64,000 bases of DNA from Lagierella sp. (GCF_029983815.1 NZ_JASBYU010000009.1:1-64000); one strand, 5' to 3'. Shown: positions 26,152 to 35,995, counted from the first letter of the stretch. A program made the numbers and translations. Notes: generated from the letters alone by a model not told the origin.

Positions 26152-26589
26152 ATGTTTAAAAAAATTTCACCAAGAAGAGGAAATCCTTTGAAGGGTCAAT
26201 TTAACGATTTCTATAATTTTATGGATGATTTTTTCACTGAGAATGTTAACTTATCAGTAAACACAAACTTTAAAGTGGATGTATCAGATTTAGAAGATTC
26301 ATATTTAGTTGAAGCAGAATTACCTGGATTTACAAAGGACGAAATTAAAGTTCAGTTGAAAAATGGTGAGTTGACTATTACTGCTGAAAAGAAAGAAGAG
26401 ATAGATGACTCTTCTAAGGACAAGAAGTATGTACACAAGGAAATGAAGTACAGTTCCATGTCTCGTACTTTAAACTTTGAAAATGTGACTAGAGAAAATT
26501 TAACAGCTAAATTAAATGATGGTATATTGTCAATCAATCTACCTAAGACCAGCAAAAAAGACAACGACGAATATATAGATATTGAATAA
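26152..26589 (+). CDS. Small heat shock protein (Hsp20/alpha-crystallin family)
   Basis: 145 residues. An N-terminal segment with DFYNFMDDFFTENV leads into the alpha-crystallin domain (about 45-135; VDVSDLEDSYLVEAELPGF, LTITAEKKEE and LNDGILSINLPK) and a short tail. These ATP-independent chaperones hold unfolding proteins. The ATG at 26152 follows CAAGGAGT. Its own sigma-A-like promoter and a long leader suggest control after transcription starts. Confidence 0.9.
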   Translation: MFKKISPRRGNPLKGQFNDFYNFMDDFFTENVNLSVNTNFKVDVSDLEDSYLVEAELPGFTKDEIKVQLKNGELTITAEKKEEIDDSSKDKKYVHKEMKYSSMSRTLNFENVTRENLTAKLNDGILSINLPKTSKKDNDEYIDIE

Positions 26590-26600
26590 TACTAACAGTT

Positions 26601-26630
26601 TAGGGAGACCATTTCGGCCTCCCTATTTTT
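26601..26630 (+). terminator. Terminator after hsp20
   Basis: TAGGGAG / CTCCCTA stem followed by five T. It separates hsp20 from the convergent ccdA gene. Confidence 0.85.
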
Positions 26631-26640
26631 ATTTCTCCAA

Positions 26641-27333
26641 CTAAAAAGCGTTCCAAAACATATAAAATCCTATGAGTAAAACTAGAAATCCAAGGAACGT
26701 ATTAAGAACTTTTCCAACTCTAGAATAGGTCCTGCTATTTTTCATTCTTTTAACATATCCCACTGAAGTCCCTGAGAGTATCACCAAAAAACTATGACCA
26801 ATTGAATACATAAGCATAAGAAAAATCCCCCATAGGATATTTCCAGTTCTAGATAAAATTCCTAGAAGGGCAACTAATACAGGCGTTGAACAGGGAGAAG
26901 AGAAAAATCCACCCACCACTCCTGCAATAAAGGCACCTATAGATCCCCGTTTATGATCCTTCAACATAAGCCTTCTTGAGGGAATTATCTCATATATTCC
27001 CCATGTCTGTAGAGCCATTAAGATCATTAGTACCCCTAGTATGATATACCAAAGCCTTGAAGTCGTTCCTATTAACATTCCTGCAAAAACCGCAATAATA
27101 GACAAACCTACAAAGGTTATAGCCATGCCTATAGCAAAGATTACAGAGTATTTAAAAGCCCTCTTGCTATCTCTTTCCTCCAACCCACTGACATAGGAAA
27201 TAATTAGAGGTATGGTGGACAGACTGCAGGGCGTCAGTGAAGTTAAAGCCCCTGCTATCAAAGATAGTACAGGAGCTATCCAAGGGTTATCGCCAATGAT
27301 TAAAGCAAGTTGACTAAGCCAAGAGTTTATCAT
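26641..27333 (-). CDS. ccdA: Cytochrome c biogenesis protein CcdA-type thiol transporter
   Basis: 230 residues, six hydrophobic helices, with the two redox cysteines in SLTPCSLSTIP and SSPCSTPVL. CcdA passes electrons from cytoplasmic thioredoxin across the membrane. The gene before it (one-base overlap) encodes an extracytoplasmic thioredoxin-like protein, the likely acceptor. No cytochrome c genes are seen, so reduction of exported protein disulfides is a more probable role than cytochrome maturation. Confidence 0.85.
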   Translation of the reverse strand: MINSWLSQLALIIGDNPWIAPVLSLIAGALTSLTPCSLSTIPLIISYVSGLEERDSKRAFKYSVIFAIGMAITFVGLSIIAVFAGMLIGTTSRLWYIILGVLMILMALQTWGIYEIIPSRRLMLKDHKRGSIGAFIAGVVGGFFSSPCSTPVLVALLGILSRTGNILWGIFLMLMYSIGHSFLVILSGTSVGYVKRMKNSRTYSRVGKVLNTFLGFLVLLIGFYMFWNAF

Positions 27334-27890
27334 TATTCTTTTACTCCCATATCCTTGGCGATTTCAAGAAGTTGTTCCTCATTTAAGAAACCTTGATGAA
27401 TTGTGTAGATATGTTTCTTTGTAACCTTGTGATTATACATTTCAAAGGGAATTTTTTCCTTAATTTCATCACTTGGAACATAAGGTGTGCCATCTGCATT
27501 GAATAAAACTTGAGTAGGAATTACTTGAATAGGTACTTCCTTAGCAGCATCCCTATTTAAATCAATATCCACATATTTAACTATTGCTTTACCTTCCATC
27601 TTTTCATGAAAGGCTTTATAATGTGGTTCCATCATTCTACACGGTTCACAGGTATCAGATCCATAGTCCACAATTACAGGAAGTTTCTTTTTGGCATATT
27701 CTTCAAAGTTTGGAACTTCCGTTTCCAAAAGTTCCGATTTACTTCCAGATTCCCCTGCTATATTTGTACTTTCAACCTTACTGTTTGAAATTGTATCCTT
27801 ACTATCACTATTCTTTATAAAATACATACCTACAAGCACCGCTACAATTACAATAGGTAAAATTATCTTTAACGTCTTATTGTTTTTCAT
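27333..27890 (-). CDS. Membrane-anchored thioredoxin-like protein
   Basis: 185 residues: an N-terminal signal anchor (about 8-26), a Ser-rich linker, then a thioredoxin fold with the active site SDTCEPCRMM and the cis-Pro region VIPTQVLF. It should face outside and exchange electrons with CcdA, which is encoded immediately downstream. Together they look like a secreted-protein thiol reduction pair. Confidence 0.87.
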   Translation of the reverse strand: MKNNKTLKIILPIVIVAVLVGMYFIKNSDSKDTISNSKVESTNIAGESGSKSELLETEVPNFEEYAKKKLPVIVDYGSDTCEPCRMMEPHYKAFHEKMEGKAIVKYVDIDLNRDAAKEVPIQVIPTQVLFNADGTPYVPSDEIKEKIPFEMYNHKVTKKHIYTIHQGFLNEEQLLEIAKDMGVKE

Positions 27891-27974
27891 ATAAGCCTCC
27901 TAAAATCATAATACCCATATTATAGCATAAATCAACATATTTGAAATCTATTATCAATAGGGAGCAATAGAAAA

Positions 27975-27992
27975 AGAGGCCAATCAGCCTCT
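27975..27992 (-). terminator. Terminator of the lipoprotein gene pair
   Basis: AGAGGC / GCCTCT stem with a six-base loop and a short U-tract on the minus strand, beginning at the stop codon. Confidence 0.7.
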
Positions 27993-28617
27993 AGTCTCTT
28001 TCTAAATATTCAGGAAATTCTTGTACTTCTTGTCTCGTCTCATCTCCTAATAAATCAAGTAAGTTTTTTCTCTGAAGCTTCTTCAACTCTTCTCCTGTTG
28101 CAGATGTTGAATCGCTGTAATATTCAGGACCTTTGTTATATTCTTTTACCATAGTGGCTTTACCTAAAAAGTTACTTAACTGATCAAAACCATAATAGTT
28201 TATTACTTTAATCCCTTCATCAGTTTCCTTAAATACAAGTCTAATCTTATTTATCTCATCTAAATTTTTATATAGTTTTACAGAAGCATCATATATAAAC
28301 TCGTTACTACCTTTACTTATCTTTTCGTCAAAAACTTTAGGGTCTTGAACTAAATCACTTAAATTCAATTTAGAATAAATTTCAGATGACTTTTGCCTAA
28401 TATACATCTCCTTATTAAACATTTCATTATCCTCAATCAAATACTTATCATACAATTCTTTGTAATCATATCCACCATCGCCGAGTATGTATTTAGACAC
28501 AAAGTCATGTCCAAAGGTCTTAGCTTCTTCATCCGAAATTTTTGTTTTTCCATTATCACATCCCACTACCAAAATTAGTAGTGAGGATATTGCCAATATT
28601 TTTAATAGCTTTATCAT
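27991..28617 (-). CDS. Lipoprotein of unknown function, paralogue of the upstream gene
   Basis: 208 residues with a signal peptide and lipobox LVVGC (Cys20). I do not recognise a domain. The segment KYLIEDNEMFNKEMYIRQ matches KYLKPDNELFNTEMEVRN in the upstream protein, and both share the order DFV-K-Y, acidic middle, then EELK-LQ-NL near the end, so they appear to be diverged tandem duplicates. Mostly alpha-beta, hydrophilic and extracytoplasmic. The role may be envelope-related; nothing more specific is supported. Confidence 0.7.
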   Translation of the reverse strand: MIKLLKILAISSLLILVVGCDNGKTKISDEEAKTFGHDFVSKYILGDGGYDYKELYDKYLIEDNEMFNKEMYIRQKSSEIYSKLNLSDLVQDPKVFDEKISKGSNEFIYDASVKLYKNLDEINKIRLVFKETDEGIKVINYYGFDQLSNFLGKATMVKEYNKGPEYYSDSTSATGEELKKLQRKNLLDLLGDETRQEVQEFPEYLERD

Positions 28618-28692
28618 TTTTTCTCCTTTAAAAGTAAATAAGAGGGTGGATTTTAATACTTAACTAATTTTTTCTTCTTAAAAGGTATTATC

Positions 28693-29481
28693 TTAATTTA
28701 AATTCATAGCTGGTGGAGCTACTAATTCCTCCCTTATATTAGCAAGGTTTTCTAACTGTGTATTTTTCAATTCTTCAATTGAAGTATATGTTTTTTCTTT
28801 TACCTCTCCCTCAGTTTCATCACTGCTTCTCTTTGGACTTATACCATTAGGCTCTAAAGCATTTAGATAGTACTCTGTCTTAGAGCTTGCCTTCTTGAAA
28901 CTTTTAAAAGCTTCTTCCTTTAGAGGCTTAGCTTCTTCTAAACCCTTATTTAACCTTGAAGAAATCCCGTCATTCAGGCCGAATAAGTCAGTTATATATA
29001 ACCTTCCACTCTCATCTTCAACGGTTACCATAACTTGTCGAGCCATCCCCTGAGGCGTTCTTTCTGGGTCTTTAGAATCATTCTTATATTCTGAAGTATC
29101 CCAAGACTCATCAAAGGCCAATTCAACTCTATAGATATTTCCCAGTTTTTCTTTTAATTCCACTTTTTGAAATTCATGTTCAAAAAGTGTTATTTCAAGT
29201 CCATCTTCCTTAAAGTCTCTAACAGTGGAATGATCAACTGCATTTCTAACTTCCATTTCTGTATTGAAAAGCTCATTGTCTGGTTTTAAATACTTTTCTG
29301 AAAGTTCATTAAAACCCATAGGCCTTAAAGATTTATAGGTCTTATCTACGAAATCCTTTGCAAAATCTAAAACTTCACTTTCTTTGGCCTTAAATTCCTT
29401 TTGATTTTCTTGTGCTGATACTAGATTTCCAAAGGGAATGAGTAAACTTAAGGTTAGCAAGATTGTAATAACTTTTTTCAA
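28693..29481 (-). CDS. Secreted protein of unknown function, paralogue of the downstream lipoprotein
   Basis: 262 residues with a cleavable signal peptide (ending near NLVSAQ, no lipobox). TTG at 29481 is the likely start because AAAGGA lies five bases before it, whereas the upstream GTG has no spaced ribosome site. The mature part is acidic and resembles the downstream lipoprotein (shared DNELFNTEM-type motif and C-terminal EELKNTQLENL). The function is unknown. The two genes are probably cotranscribed. Confidence 0.68.
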   Translation of the reverse strand: MKKVITILLTLSLLIPFGNLVSAQENQKEFKAKESEVLDFAKDFVDKTYKSLRPMGFNELSEKYLKPDNELFNTEMEVRNAVDHSTVRDFKEDGLEITLFEHEFQKVELKEKLGNIYRVELAFDESWDTSEYKNDSKDPERTPQGMARQVMVTVEDESGRLYITDLFGLNDGISSRLNKGLEEAKPLKEEAFKSFKKASSKTEYYLNALEPNGISPKRSSDETEGEVKEKTYTSIEELKNTQLENLANIREELVAPPAMNLN

Positions 29482-29601
29482 TTCAATCCTTTCTACCACC
29501 CTCTCTTTTATTTTACAAAATTAAAATATAAAAAGATAGTACTTAAAACAATCTTAAGAATTTTGTAATAATCTATAATTATATACACCATACTTCTAGT
29601 C

Positions 29602-29629
29602 AAAAAAAGAGACACCAACTGGTATCTCT
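29602..29629 (-). terminator. Terminator of the suf operon
   Basis: AGAGATACCA / TGGTGTCTCT stem on the minus strand followed by seven T, immediately after sufU. Confidence 0.88.
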
Positions 29630-29635
29630 CTAATA

Positions 29636-30088
29636 TTATTCATTCTCTTTAAGCGACTTGCCTTCGTCTATTGCATTTTTTAACGTATGCCAAGCCAAAA
29701 CTGCACATTTCACTCTGGCAGGCATGGTGGATATATTTTTAAAGACATATCCCTCTTCAAGCTCTTCTTCCAATTTTTCGTCGTCTTTTTCTTCTCCTCT
29801 AATCATATTGATAAAGAGATCAAGTTTTTTATAAGCTTCTTCTACTGTAAGCCCCCTAATCTGGTCACACATTATGGATGTTGAAGCCTGACTAATGGCA
29901 CAACCAATGCCGGTGTAGGCAGCATCTTTTATGATACCATCTTCAATATCGAGTCTAAGAGTTATATCGTCCCCACAACTCGGGTTATGGCCTCTCTCTT
30001 CTAATGTATAGGGATCTAGCTCTCTCTTATTGCTCTTGTCCTGACTATGTTCCAGAATTACCTCTGAATAAAGTTCATTAAGATCCAA
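29636..30088 (-). CDS. sufU: Fe-S assembly sulfurtransferase SufU
   Basis: 150 residues, IscU-like, with the three Zn/Fe-S ligand cysteines in NPSCGDDITL, GIGCAISQAS and ARVKCAVLAW. In Firmicutes SufU is a zinc protein that takes persulfide sulfur from SufS and hands it to SufBCD. It overlaps sufS by 11 bases and closes the suf operon. Confidence 0.94.
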   Translation of the reverse strand: MDLNELYSEVILEHSQDKSNKRELDPYTLEERGHNPSCGDDITLRLDIEDGIIKDAAYTGIGCAISQASTSIMCDQIRGLTVEEAYKKLDLFINMIRGEEKDDEKLEEELEEGYVFKNISTMPARVKCAVLAWHTLKNAIDEGKSLKENE

Positions 30089-31301
30089 AGCCCATTACCC
30101 CCCTTACGGTTTTTAGTTTTTCTATAAAGTATTCTGCCTCTTCCAAGTCGTTATAAAAGTAGGGACTGACCCTGTTGGAGGCAGGTATTCCAAGATATTT
30201 TCCTAGTGGCTGTGCACAGTGGTGTCCACTTCTTATGGATATTCCATATGAATCGAGTATTGTTGCAACATCATGGGGGTGAACATCATCTATGGTAAAG
30301 GATATTACCCCTTCTCTTTTGGAGAAGTCCTTTGTACCAATTATATTCACATGATCTATTTTATCCATTTCTGTAACTAGATATCTCATCATTTCTTCAT
30401 TTACCTTTGCTATAAATTCATACCCAACTTTATTCATATAGTCGATGGCAGCTTTTAGAGAAACGGCACCTTCTACATTTTGAGTTCCCGCTTCAAATTT
30501 TGTAGCTCCTGAGGCAAATGTCGTACTTTGCTCCTCCACATACTCTATCATATCTCCCCCTAAAATAAAGGGATCCATTTTATCCAATAATTCTCTTTTT
30601 CCATACAGTACACCAATTCCCATGGAAGAAAGCATCTTGTGGCCTGAGAATGTATAAAAATCACAGTCCATCTTACTTACATCCACTGGTAGGTGAGGCA
30701 CTCCTTGAGCACCATCCATAACTGTAATGGCTCCTACATTTTTTGCCCTAGAGATAAACTCCTCTACGGGGGAAACAGTTCCTAAAACATTTGATACATG
30801 ATTAAATGCGACAATCTTTGTATTTTCATCGATCTTGTCAAAGTCCTCTTTGATATATTCTCCAGTTTCTTTATCTATATAGATATATTCTAAAGTCGCT
30901 CCTGTAACTCTACAAACCCTTTGCCAAGGAACTATATTAGAGTGATGTTCCGCAATGGTTACAACTATCTTATCCCCTGGTTTTAGAAATTTTTCGCCGT
31001 AGGACCTGGCAATTAAATTTAACGCTTCAGAACCATTCTTACAATATATGATACTGTCCACACTGTCAGCATTGATAAATTTTTTTACCGCTTCCTTTGA
31101 TTCGTCATACTCCCTTGTGGCATCAATGGATAATATATGAGCAGCTCTATGGGGATTGCCGTTATAGTTAGAATTATATTCCTCCACAGCCTTCATAACT
31201 TGAACCGGTCTTTGTGCAGTTGCCGCGTTGTCAAAGTAGACTATTGATCTGCCTTTTACCTGTCTATTTAAAATTGGAAAATCCTTTCTAAACTTATTCA
31301 T
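30078..31301 (-). CDS. sufS: Cysteine desulfurase SufS
   Basis: 407-residue PLP enzyme. The PLP lysine is in FYTFSGHKMLSSMG and the active-site cysteine in RSGHHCAQPLG. It releases sulfur from cysteine as a persulfide for Fe-S assembly, with SufU as partner. Its start overlaps the last base of sufD. Confidence 0.94.
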   Translation of the reverse strand: MNKFRKDFPILNRQVKGRSIVYFDNAATAQRPVQVMKAVEEYNSNYNGNPHRAAHILSIDATREYDESKEAVKKFINADSVDSIIYCKNGSEALNLIARSYGEKFLKPGDKIVVTIAEHHSNIVPWQRVCRVTGATLEYIYIDKETGEYIKEDFDKIDENTKIVAFNHVSNVLGTVSPVEEFISRAKNVGAITVMDGAQGVPHLPVDVSKMDCDFYTFSGHKMLSSMGIGVLYGKRELLDKMDPFILGGDMIEYVEEQSTTFASGATKFEAGTQNVEGAVSLKAAIDYMNKVGYEFIAKVNEEMMRYLVTEMDKIDHVNIIGTKDFSKREGVISFTIDDVHPHDVATILDSYGISIRSGHHCAQPLGKYLGIPASNRVSPYFYNDLEEAEYFIEKLKTVRGVMGFGS

Positions 31302-32359
31302 TAAATCATCTCCAATTTTTCATCTAGGGATTTTATGATAAAATCTCTTAATTCTTCATTTGCTATCATGTCGATAATGCTGCTGAAGGAACCTTGAACT
31401 ATCATCTTCTTAGCTTCTTTTTCAGAAAATCCTCTACTCATGATATAAAACAAGATAGAAGGGTCAACCTGTCCTGCTGATGCAGCATGATTTCCTGCTA
31501 CATCATCTTCCCCTGCCAATAGTATTGGGATAGCAAAGGATTTGACCTTATCATTTAAGAGAATAACATTTTCTTCTTCGTCTCCTTCAGATCCAGAACA
31601 ACCCTTTACAAAGTCTAAGGTTCCTCTAAAATACTTCTTTGCATTATCCTTTAAAGCTCCCCTAACTTGGTAATTACCAATAGCTCTCTTACCAAAGAAT
31701 CTAATATTATTATAAAGATCAGTAAGGGATTTACCCTCCCCTATATAGATACAGTTAATCTCAGCTTTTGAGTCATCTCCCTTTAGATCAGATACATAAT
31801 GATATAGGGACTCCTGTCCATCTAGGTCAACAATCAAGTAGTTTAACTGACTATTTTCTTCAAGTTTAGTATATCTATGTTCAATATGTCTTTTATTGCT
31901 TTGTCTTTGTACTTTTGTGATGTTAATAGTTGAATTCTTTTCTCCGTATACCCTGGTCAAAAAGTTGGTATAGCCCTCTTCTTCCTCTCCATTAAAGTCC
32001 AAAGTTAAATTTATAGTACTTCCTTCGAAAGCGTATACGGAAAGGTCGCCTAAAAGGGTTTTATTGGCATCGTCTAGAGAAAAATCCAAGTAAACATCAA
32101 CATTGGAATTTTCTTTTGCAATTAGGAATTTTTTAAAATTTGCCCCCTCCATTACTTCTTTTAGAGACTCTTTACTTGCTCCAACAAAGTCTTCAGAAAG
32201 GGTAATTTCTTTTTCCCAACTGTCCTTAAAAAACTCCTCACCCCTTTTAATGGGATTTAATCTATATTCTTTAAATTCTGTATTGACGTCTTCAAGACTT
32301 ACAGAATTGGCTTTTGTCCATCTAAAAGTTAAGACTGGAAGTTCGTTATATACTGTCAT
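31301..32359 (-). CDS. sufD: Fe-S assembly scaffold protein SufD
   Basis: 352 residues of the SufB/SufD beta-helix family, here the shorter member, with GCSGSEGDEEENVILLNDKVKSFAIPILLAGEDDVAGNHAAS in the C-terminal half (shown in parts: DDVAGNHAASAGQVD is the diagnostic stretch). It partners SufB and SufC in the scaffold complex. It sits ten bases after sufB. The N-terminal part is more divergent, as is usual for SufD. Confidence 0.88.
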   Translation of the reverse strand: MTVYNELPVLTFRWTKANSVSLEDVNTEFKEYRLNPIKRGEEFFKDSWEKEITLSEDFVGASKESLKEVMEGANFKKFLIAKENSNVDVYLDFSLDDANKTLLGDLSVYAFEGSTINLTLDFNGEEEEGYTNFLTRVYGEKNSTINITKVQRQSNKRHIEHRYTKLEENSQLNYLIVDLDGQESLYHYVSDLKGDDSKAEINCIYIGEGKSLTDLYNNIRFFGKRAIGNYQVRGALKDNAKKYFRGTLDFVKGCSGSEGDEEENVILLNDKVKSFAIPILLAGEDDVAGNHAASAGQVDPSILFYIMSRGFSEKEAKKMIVQGSFSSIIDMIANEELRDFIIKSLDEKLEMI

Positions 32360-32368
32360 TTTTCCCTC

Positions 32369-33778
32369 CTAACCTATGGTTCCCTTAAGTTCTAAGTTGA
32401 TTAAATTGTTCATCTCAACGGAATATTCAAGAGGTAACGCTTTGGAAACAGGCTCCACAAATCCTCGTACAACCATGGATTTTGCCTCATCTTCTGAAAT
32501 TCCCCTACTCATTAAATAGAATATGGTCTCGTCGGAAATACGTCCAATCTTTGCCTCATGTCCGATGTCCACATCATCATTTTCAATGATAATTGCAGGT
32601 ATTGTGTCCGCCCTTGAGTCATTGTCAAGCATCAAGGACTCACAATTTGTAGTAGCTTTAGAACCATAGGCATTTTTTCCTATATGGAGTAGTCCTCTAT
32701 AGATTGCGTTTCCTCCACCCTTTGAGATGGATTTTGTATTTACATTTGAAGTGGTATTAGGCGCAGCATGAACCACCTTTGTTCCCGTATCAAGCTCCTG
32801 CTCTCCAGTTGCAAAGGTAACACCAGTAAATTCACTGTGGGCATTTTCTCCTCTTAAAATACTCATCGGATATAGATATGAAACTCTAGATCCAAAGGAT
32901 CCACTAACCCACTCTATAGTTGCATCCTTGTCCACAACAGCACGTTTTGTATTTAAGTTATACATATTCTTAGACCAGTTTTCAATGGTGGAATACCTTA
33001 GGTATGCTCCTTCTTTAACATGAAGCTCAACAGCTCCAGCGTGTAGATTGTTTACATTGTATTTTGGAGCGGAACATCCTTCAATAAAGTGACACCAACC
33101 GCCTTTTTCTACAATTATCAAAGTATGTTCAAACTGACCAGTCCCTGGTGCGTTTTGTCTGAAATAGGACTGTATAGGAATGTCAACATGAACACCTTCT
33201 GGTACATATACAAAGGATCCTCCTGACCATACTGCTCCATGTAAGGCTGCAAATCTATGATCTGATGGTGGGATCAACTTCATAAAATACTCTTTCACTA
33301 TTTCAGGATACTCTCTTACTGCAGTGTCAAAATCCGTATATATTACACCTTGTTTGGTTAAATTTTCCTGAATACTATGATATACGACTTCAGAGTCATA
33401 TTGAGCACCCACTCCAGCAAGGGACTTTTGATCCGCCTCTACTAGTCCCAATTCGTCAAAGGTATTTTTGATATCCTCTGGAACATCTTCCCAGCTATAG
33501 TTTAAGTCAGAATCAGGTCGTACATAGGTCACGATATCATCCACATTTAAATCGGAAATATCCGCACCCCATGTTGGATTTTCTAACTTTTTATAAATTT
33601 CCAAGGATTTTAGTCTAAAATCCAACATCCACTGAGGTTCATTTTTCTGAGCTGAAATTTCCCTAATAATGTCTTCATTGAGGCCCGCCCTGGTCTTATA
33701 TTTAAATTTAAATTCATTTTTCTTATCAAATAGACCTCTATCTATATTGTCTATCTGAGTTCTTTCTCTCTGTGACAT
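32369..33778 (-). CDS. sufB: Fe-S assembly scaffold protein SufB
   Basis: 469 residues, highly conserved. Typical segments include GVIYTDFDTAVREYPE, ALHGAVWSGGSFVYVPEGV, IEGCSAPKYN and SRADTIPAIIIEND followed by VDIGHEAKIGR. It is the cluster-building core of SufBC2D. It overlaps sufC by one base. Confidence 0.95.
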   Translation of the reverse strand: MSQRERTQIDNIDRGLFDKKNEFKFKYKTRAGLNEDIIREISAQKNEPQWMLDFRLKSLEIYKKLENPTWGADISDLNVDDIVTYVRPDSDLNYSWEDVPEDIKNTFDELGLVEADQKSLAGVGAQYDSEVVYHSIQENLTKQGVIYTDFDTAVREYPEIVKEYFMKLIPPSDHRFAALHGAVWSGGSFVYVPEGVHVDIPIQSYFRQNAPGTGQFEHTLIIVEKGGWCHFIEGCSAPKYNVNNLHAGAVELHVKEGAYLRYSTIENWSKNMYNLNTKRAVVDKDATIEWVSGSFGSRVSYLYPMSILRGENAHSEFTGVTFATGEQELDTGTKVVHAAPNTTSNVNTKSISKGGGNAIYRGLLHIGKNAYGSKATTNCESLMLDNDSRADTIPAIIIENDDVDIGHEAKIGRISDETIFYLMSRGISEDEAKSMVVRGFVEPVSKALPLEYSVEMNNLINLELKGTIG

Positions 33779-34524
33779 TAAATCACGTCCTTCTTATAGG
33801 CATCAAATCCATTTTTGTCGATGTCGTGGGCAATTGACATATCACCACTCTTGACTATTTGTCCATCTACAAAAACATGAACATAATCTGGCGAAATCTT
33901 CTCCAATAGTCTAATTTGATGAGTTATGATAACTATAGCGTTATTTTCATTGTGAAAGTCATTTACACCCTTAGACACTATTCTAATGGCATCCACATCT
34001 AGTCCTGAATCAGTTTCATCAAGAAAAGCTAAAGTCGGGTTTAGAACCTTCAACTGAAGTATTTCATTTTTCTTTCTCTCTCCTCCAGAAAAGCCTACAT
34101 TTAAATATCTTTGAGCATAAGCTGGATTTATTTCCAAGCTTTCCATATGGGATTTCAATTCCTTATTAAAAGCAAATATCTTTTGTTTTTCCCCAGTAAT
34201 CTGGGTCTTTGCAGTCTTTAAAAAGTTTTCCACAGAAATTCCAGGAACTTCAATAGGAGCTTGGAAGGACATAAAGATACCCTTTCTAGCCCTTTCATCT
34301 ACGGGAACATCATTTATCAATTCTCCATTATAGAAGATACTTCCTTCGTTGATTTCGAATTTTTGATTTCCCATTATACAATTTGCAAAAGTTGTCTTTC
34401 CAGCACCATTAGGTCCCATAAAGACATGAATCTCTCCAGCATTTATAGTTAAATCAATTCCCTTAAGAATTTGATTGTCTTCTACCTTAGCATGTAAATT
34501 TTCTACTTTTAGTAGCTCTTTCAT
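33778..34524 (-). CDS. sufC: Fe-S assembly ATPase SufC
   Basis: 248-residue ABC-type ATPase, soluble, with Walker A GPNGAGKTT, signature FSGGERKKNEI (the SufC form) and Walker B LAFLDETDSGLD. It powers conformational change of SufB-SufD. First gene of sufC-sufB-sufD-sufS-sufU, with GGGGTAAAG before the ATG. No IscR-like regulator gene is adjacent. Confidence 0.95.
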   Translation of the reverse strand: MKELLKVENLHAKVEDNQILKGIDLTINAGEIHVFMGPNGAGKTTFANCIMGNQKFEINEGSIFYNGELINDVPVDERARKGIFMSFQAPIEVPGISVENFLKTAKTQITGEKQKIFAFNKELKSHMESLEINPAYAQRYLNVGFSGGERKKNEILQLKVLNPTLAFLDETDSGLDVDAIRIVSKGVNDFHNENNAIVIITHQIRLLEKISPDYVHVFVDGQIVKSGDMSIAHDIDKNGFDAYKKDVI

Positions 34525-34625
34525 CTTTACCCCCTATTGTATCCTACCTCTTTAGTAGGTTATAAAATCAAAACTATCTATAAGTTTCCTCAATTTAATA
34601 TTATAGTACATTTTAACAAATTTAA

Positions 34626-34674
34626 AAAGGCATAAAGGGTATTTTTGCCTATTTTTCAAATCCTATATGCCTTT
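34626..34674 (-). terminator. Probable terminator after folC
   Basis: AAAGGCATA / TATGCCTTT arms flank a 31-base loop region. On the minus strand T residues follow. It begins at the folC stop codon and precedes the suf promoter region. Confidence 0.55.
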
Positions 34675-35995
34675 ATGACAATAAATACCCTCTTATCTTG
34701 GAAATAAGATACAATGACCCAGTGACAAGAACATAATTGTCATCATCACTTTCCTCTATAGCTTTTTGTAAAGCCTTTATAGGGTTGGAAACGCAATGTA
34801 TCCTATCATCTTTATATTTACTTAAACTTTGAAAGGCCTCTTCCACTTTAAGTTGTCTTTCAGCAAAAGGCACTTGTGTTAAATATATAGAACAATCTAA
34901 TGTTGATAATTTTTTAAAAATCGGTTCATATTCTTTATCTTTGAGAATTCCCACCACCAAATTAAACCCTGGTGATATATTATTCTTTACAAATTTAATA
35001 AAGCCGTCCATCCCATCTTGATTATGGGCACCATCTAAGAGTATCTTCTTACCCATATAATCTATCCATTCCAGCCTGCCGGGAATAAAGGCTTTACGAA
35101 GGCCTCTTTTTATATCCTCATTATCTATATTTATCTTATATTCCTCTTTTAGAATTTTTGATGCCTCTATTGCCATAACCGAATTATATATTTGATTTTC
35201 GCCGATTAATTTAATAGTGATATCCTCTAAATTCTTGTAGGAATAGTTAGATCCATCAATACCTATTTTTTTATCCTCGATAAAAGTAAAATCCGGTTTA
35301 AAAACTTTACCATTCTTCTCTTTAACCTTTGACTCAATGACCTTTGTGGCTTCCCTTGGTATAGGGTATTCCAGTACCAAATCCCCTTTTTGGATTATCC
35401 CAGACTTCTCCAGAGCTATTTCACTTATGCTATTTCCAAGAATACCCAAATGATCCAACCCTATATGGGTTATGATATTGAGTAGCTTTTTAGAAAACAC
35501 ATTTGTACTATCCAATCTCCCACCAAGACCTACTTCAAAAATTGCAATATCAATATCTTCATCTTTGAAATACTCTATGGCAATTATTGTAGAAGCTTCA
35601 AAAAACGATAGAAAATTGTCTACGTCAAAAAATCTCCTCCAACTATTTAAAATCTCCAATAGTCTTTTTGTAAATTCCTCATAGGATATAAATTTATCTC
35701 CAATCTTAATGGCGTCATTGTCAGAAATAATAGAAGGACTTGAAAAAAAGCCAACATTTATTCCCGCTTCTTCCAAAATGGACTTAAGAAAAGTTCCAGT
35801 AGACCCTTTCCCGTTGGTACCACCTATATGAATCACCTTTAAATCATCTTGAGGATTGCCTTTAAAATCCAAGTAAGCCTTCACCCTGTCTAAGGATAGG
35901 TCCATATTTTGCCTTGGCCAGTTTTTTTTGATTTCTAAAAATTTTTCTTCCCAGGAATCCAAATTATCCAATGTCATTTCAAAAATATCTTTCAT
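34673..35995 (-). CDS. folC: Folylpolyglutamate synthase / dihydrofolate synthase
   Basis: 440-residue Mur-ligase-like enzyme with the P-loop HIGGTNGKGSTGTFLKSIL, the FFSSPSI segment, and the GLGGRLDSTNVF and ITHIGLDHLGILG stretches. It adds glutamate to dihydropteroate and to folates. No dihydropteroate synthase gene is in view, so whether it serves de novo synthesis or only salvage is open. It is a separate unit upstream of the suf operon. Confidence 0.92.
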   Translation of the reverse strand: MKDIFEMTLDNLDSWEEKFLEIKKNWPRQNMDLSLDRVKAYLDFKGNPQDDLKVIHIGGTNGKGSTGTFLKSILEEAGINVGFFSSPSIISDNDAIKIGDKFISYEEFTKRLLEILNSWRRFFDVDNFLSFFEASTIIAIEYFKDEDIDIAIFEVGLGGRLDSTNVFSKKLLNIITHIGLDHLGILGNSISEIALEKSGIIQKGDLVLEYPIPREATKVIESKVKEKNGKVFKPDFTFIEDKKIGIDGSNYSYKNLEDITIKLIGENQIYNSVMAIEASKILKEEYKINIDNEDIKRGLRKAFIPGRLEWIDYMGKKILLDGAHNQDGMDGFIKFVKNNISPGFNLVVGILKDKEYEPIFKKLSTLDCSIYLTQVPFAERQLKVEEAFQSLSKYKDDRIHCVSNPIKALQKAIEESDDDNYVLVTGSLYLISKIRGYLLS

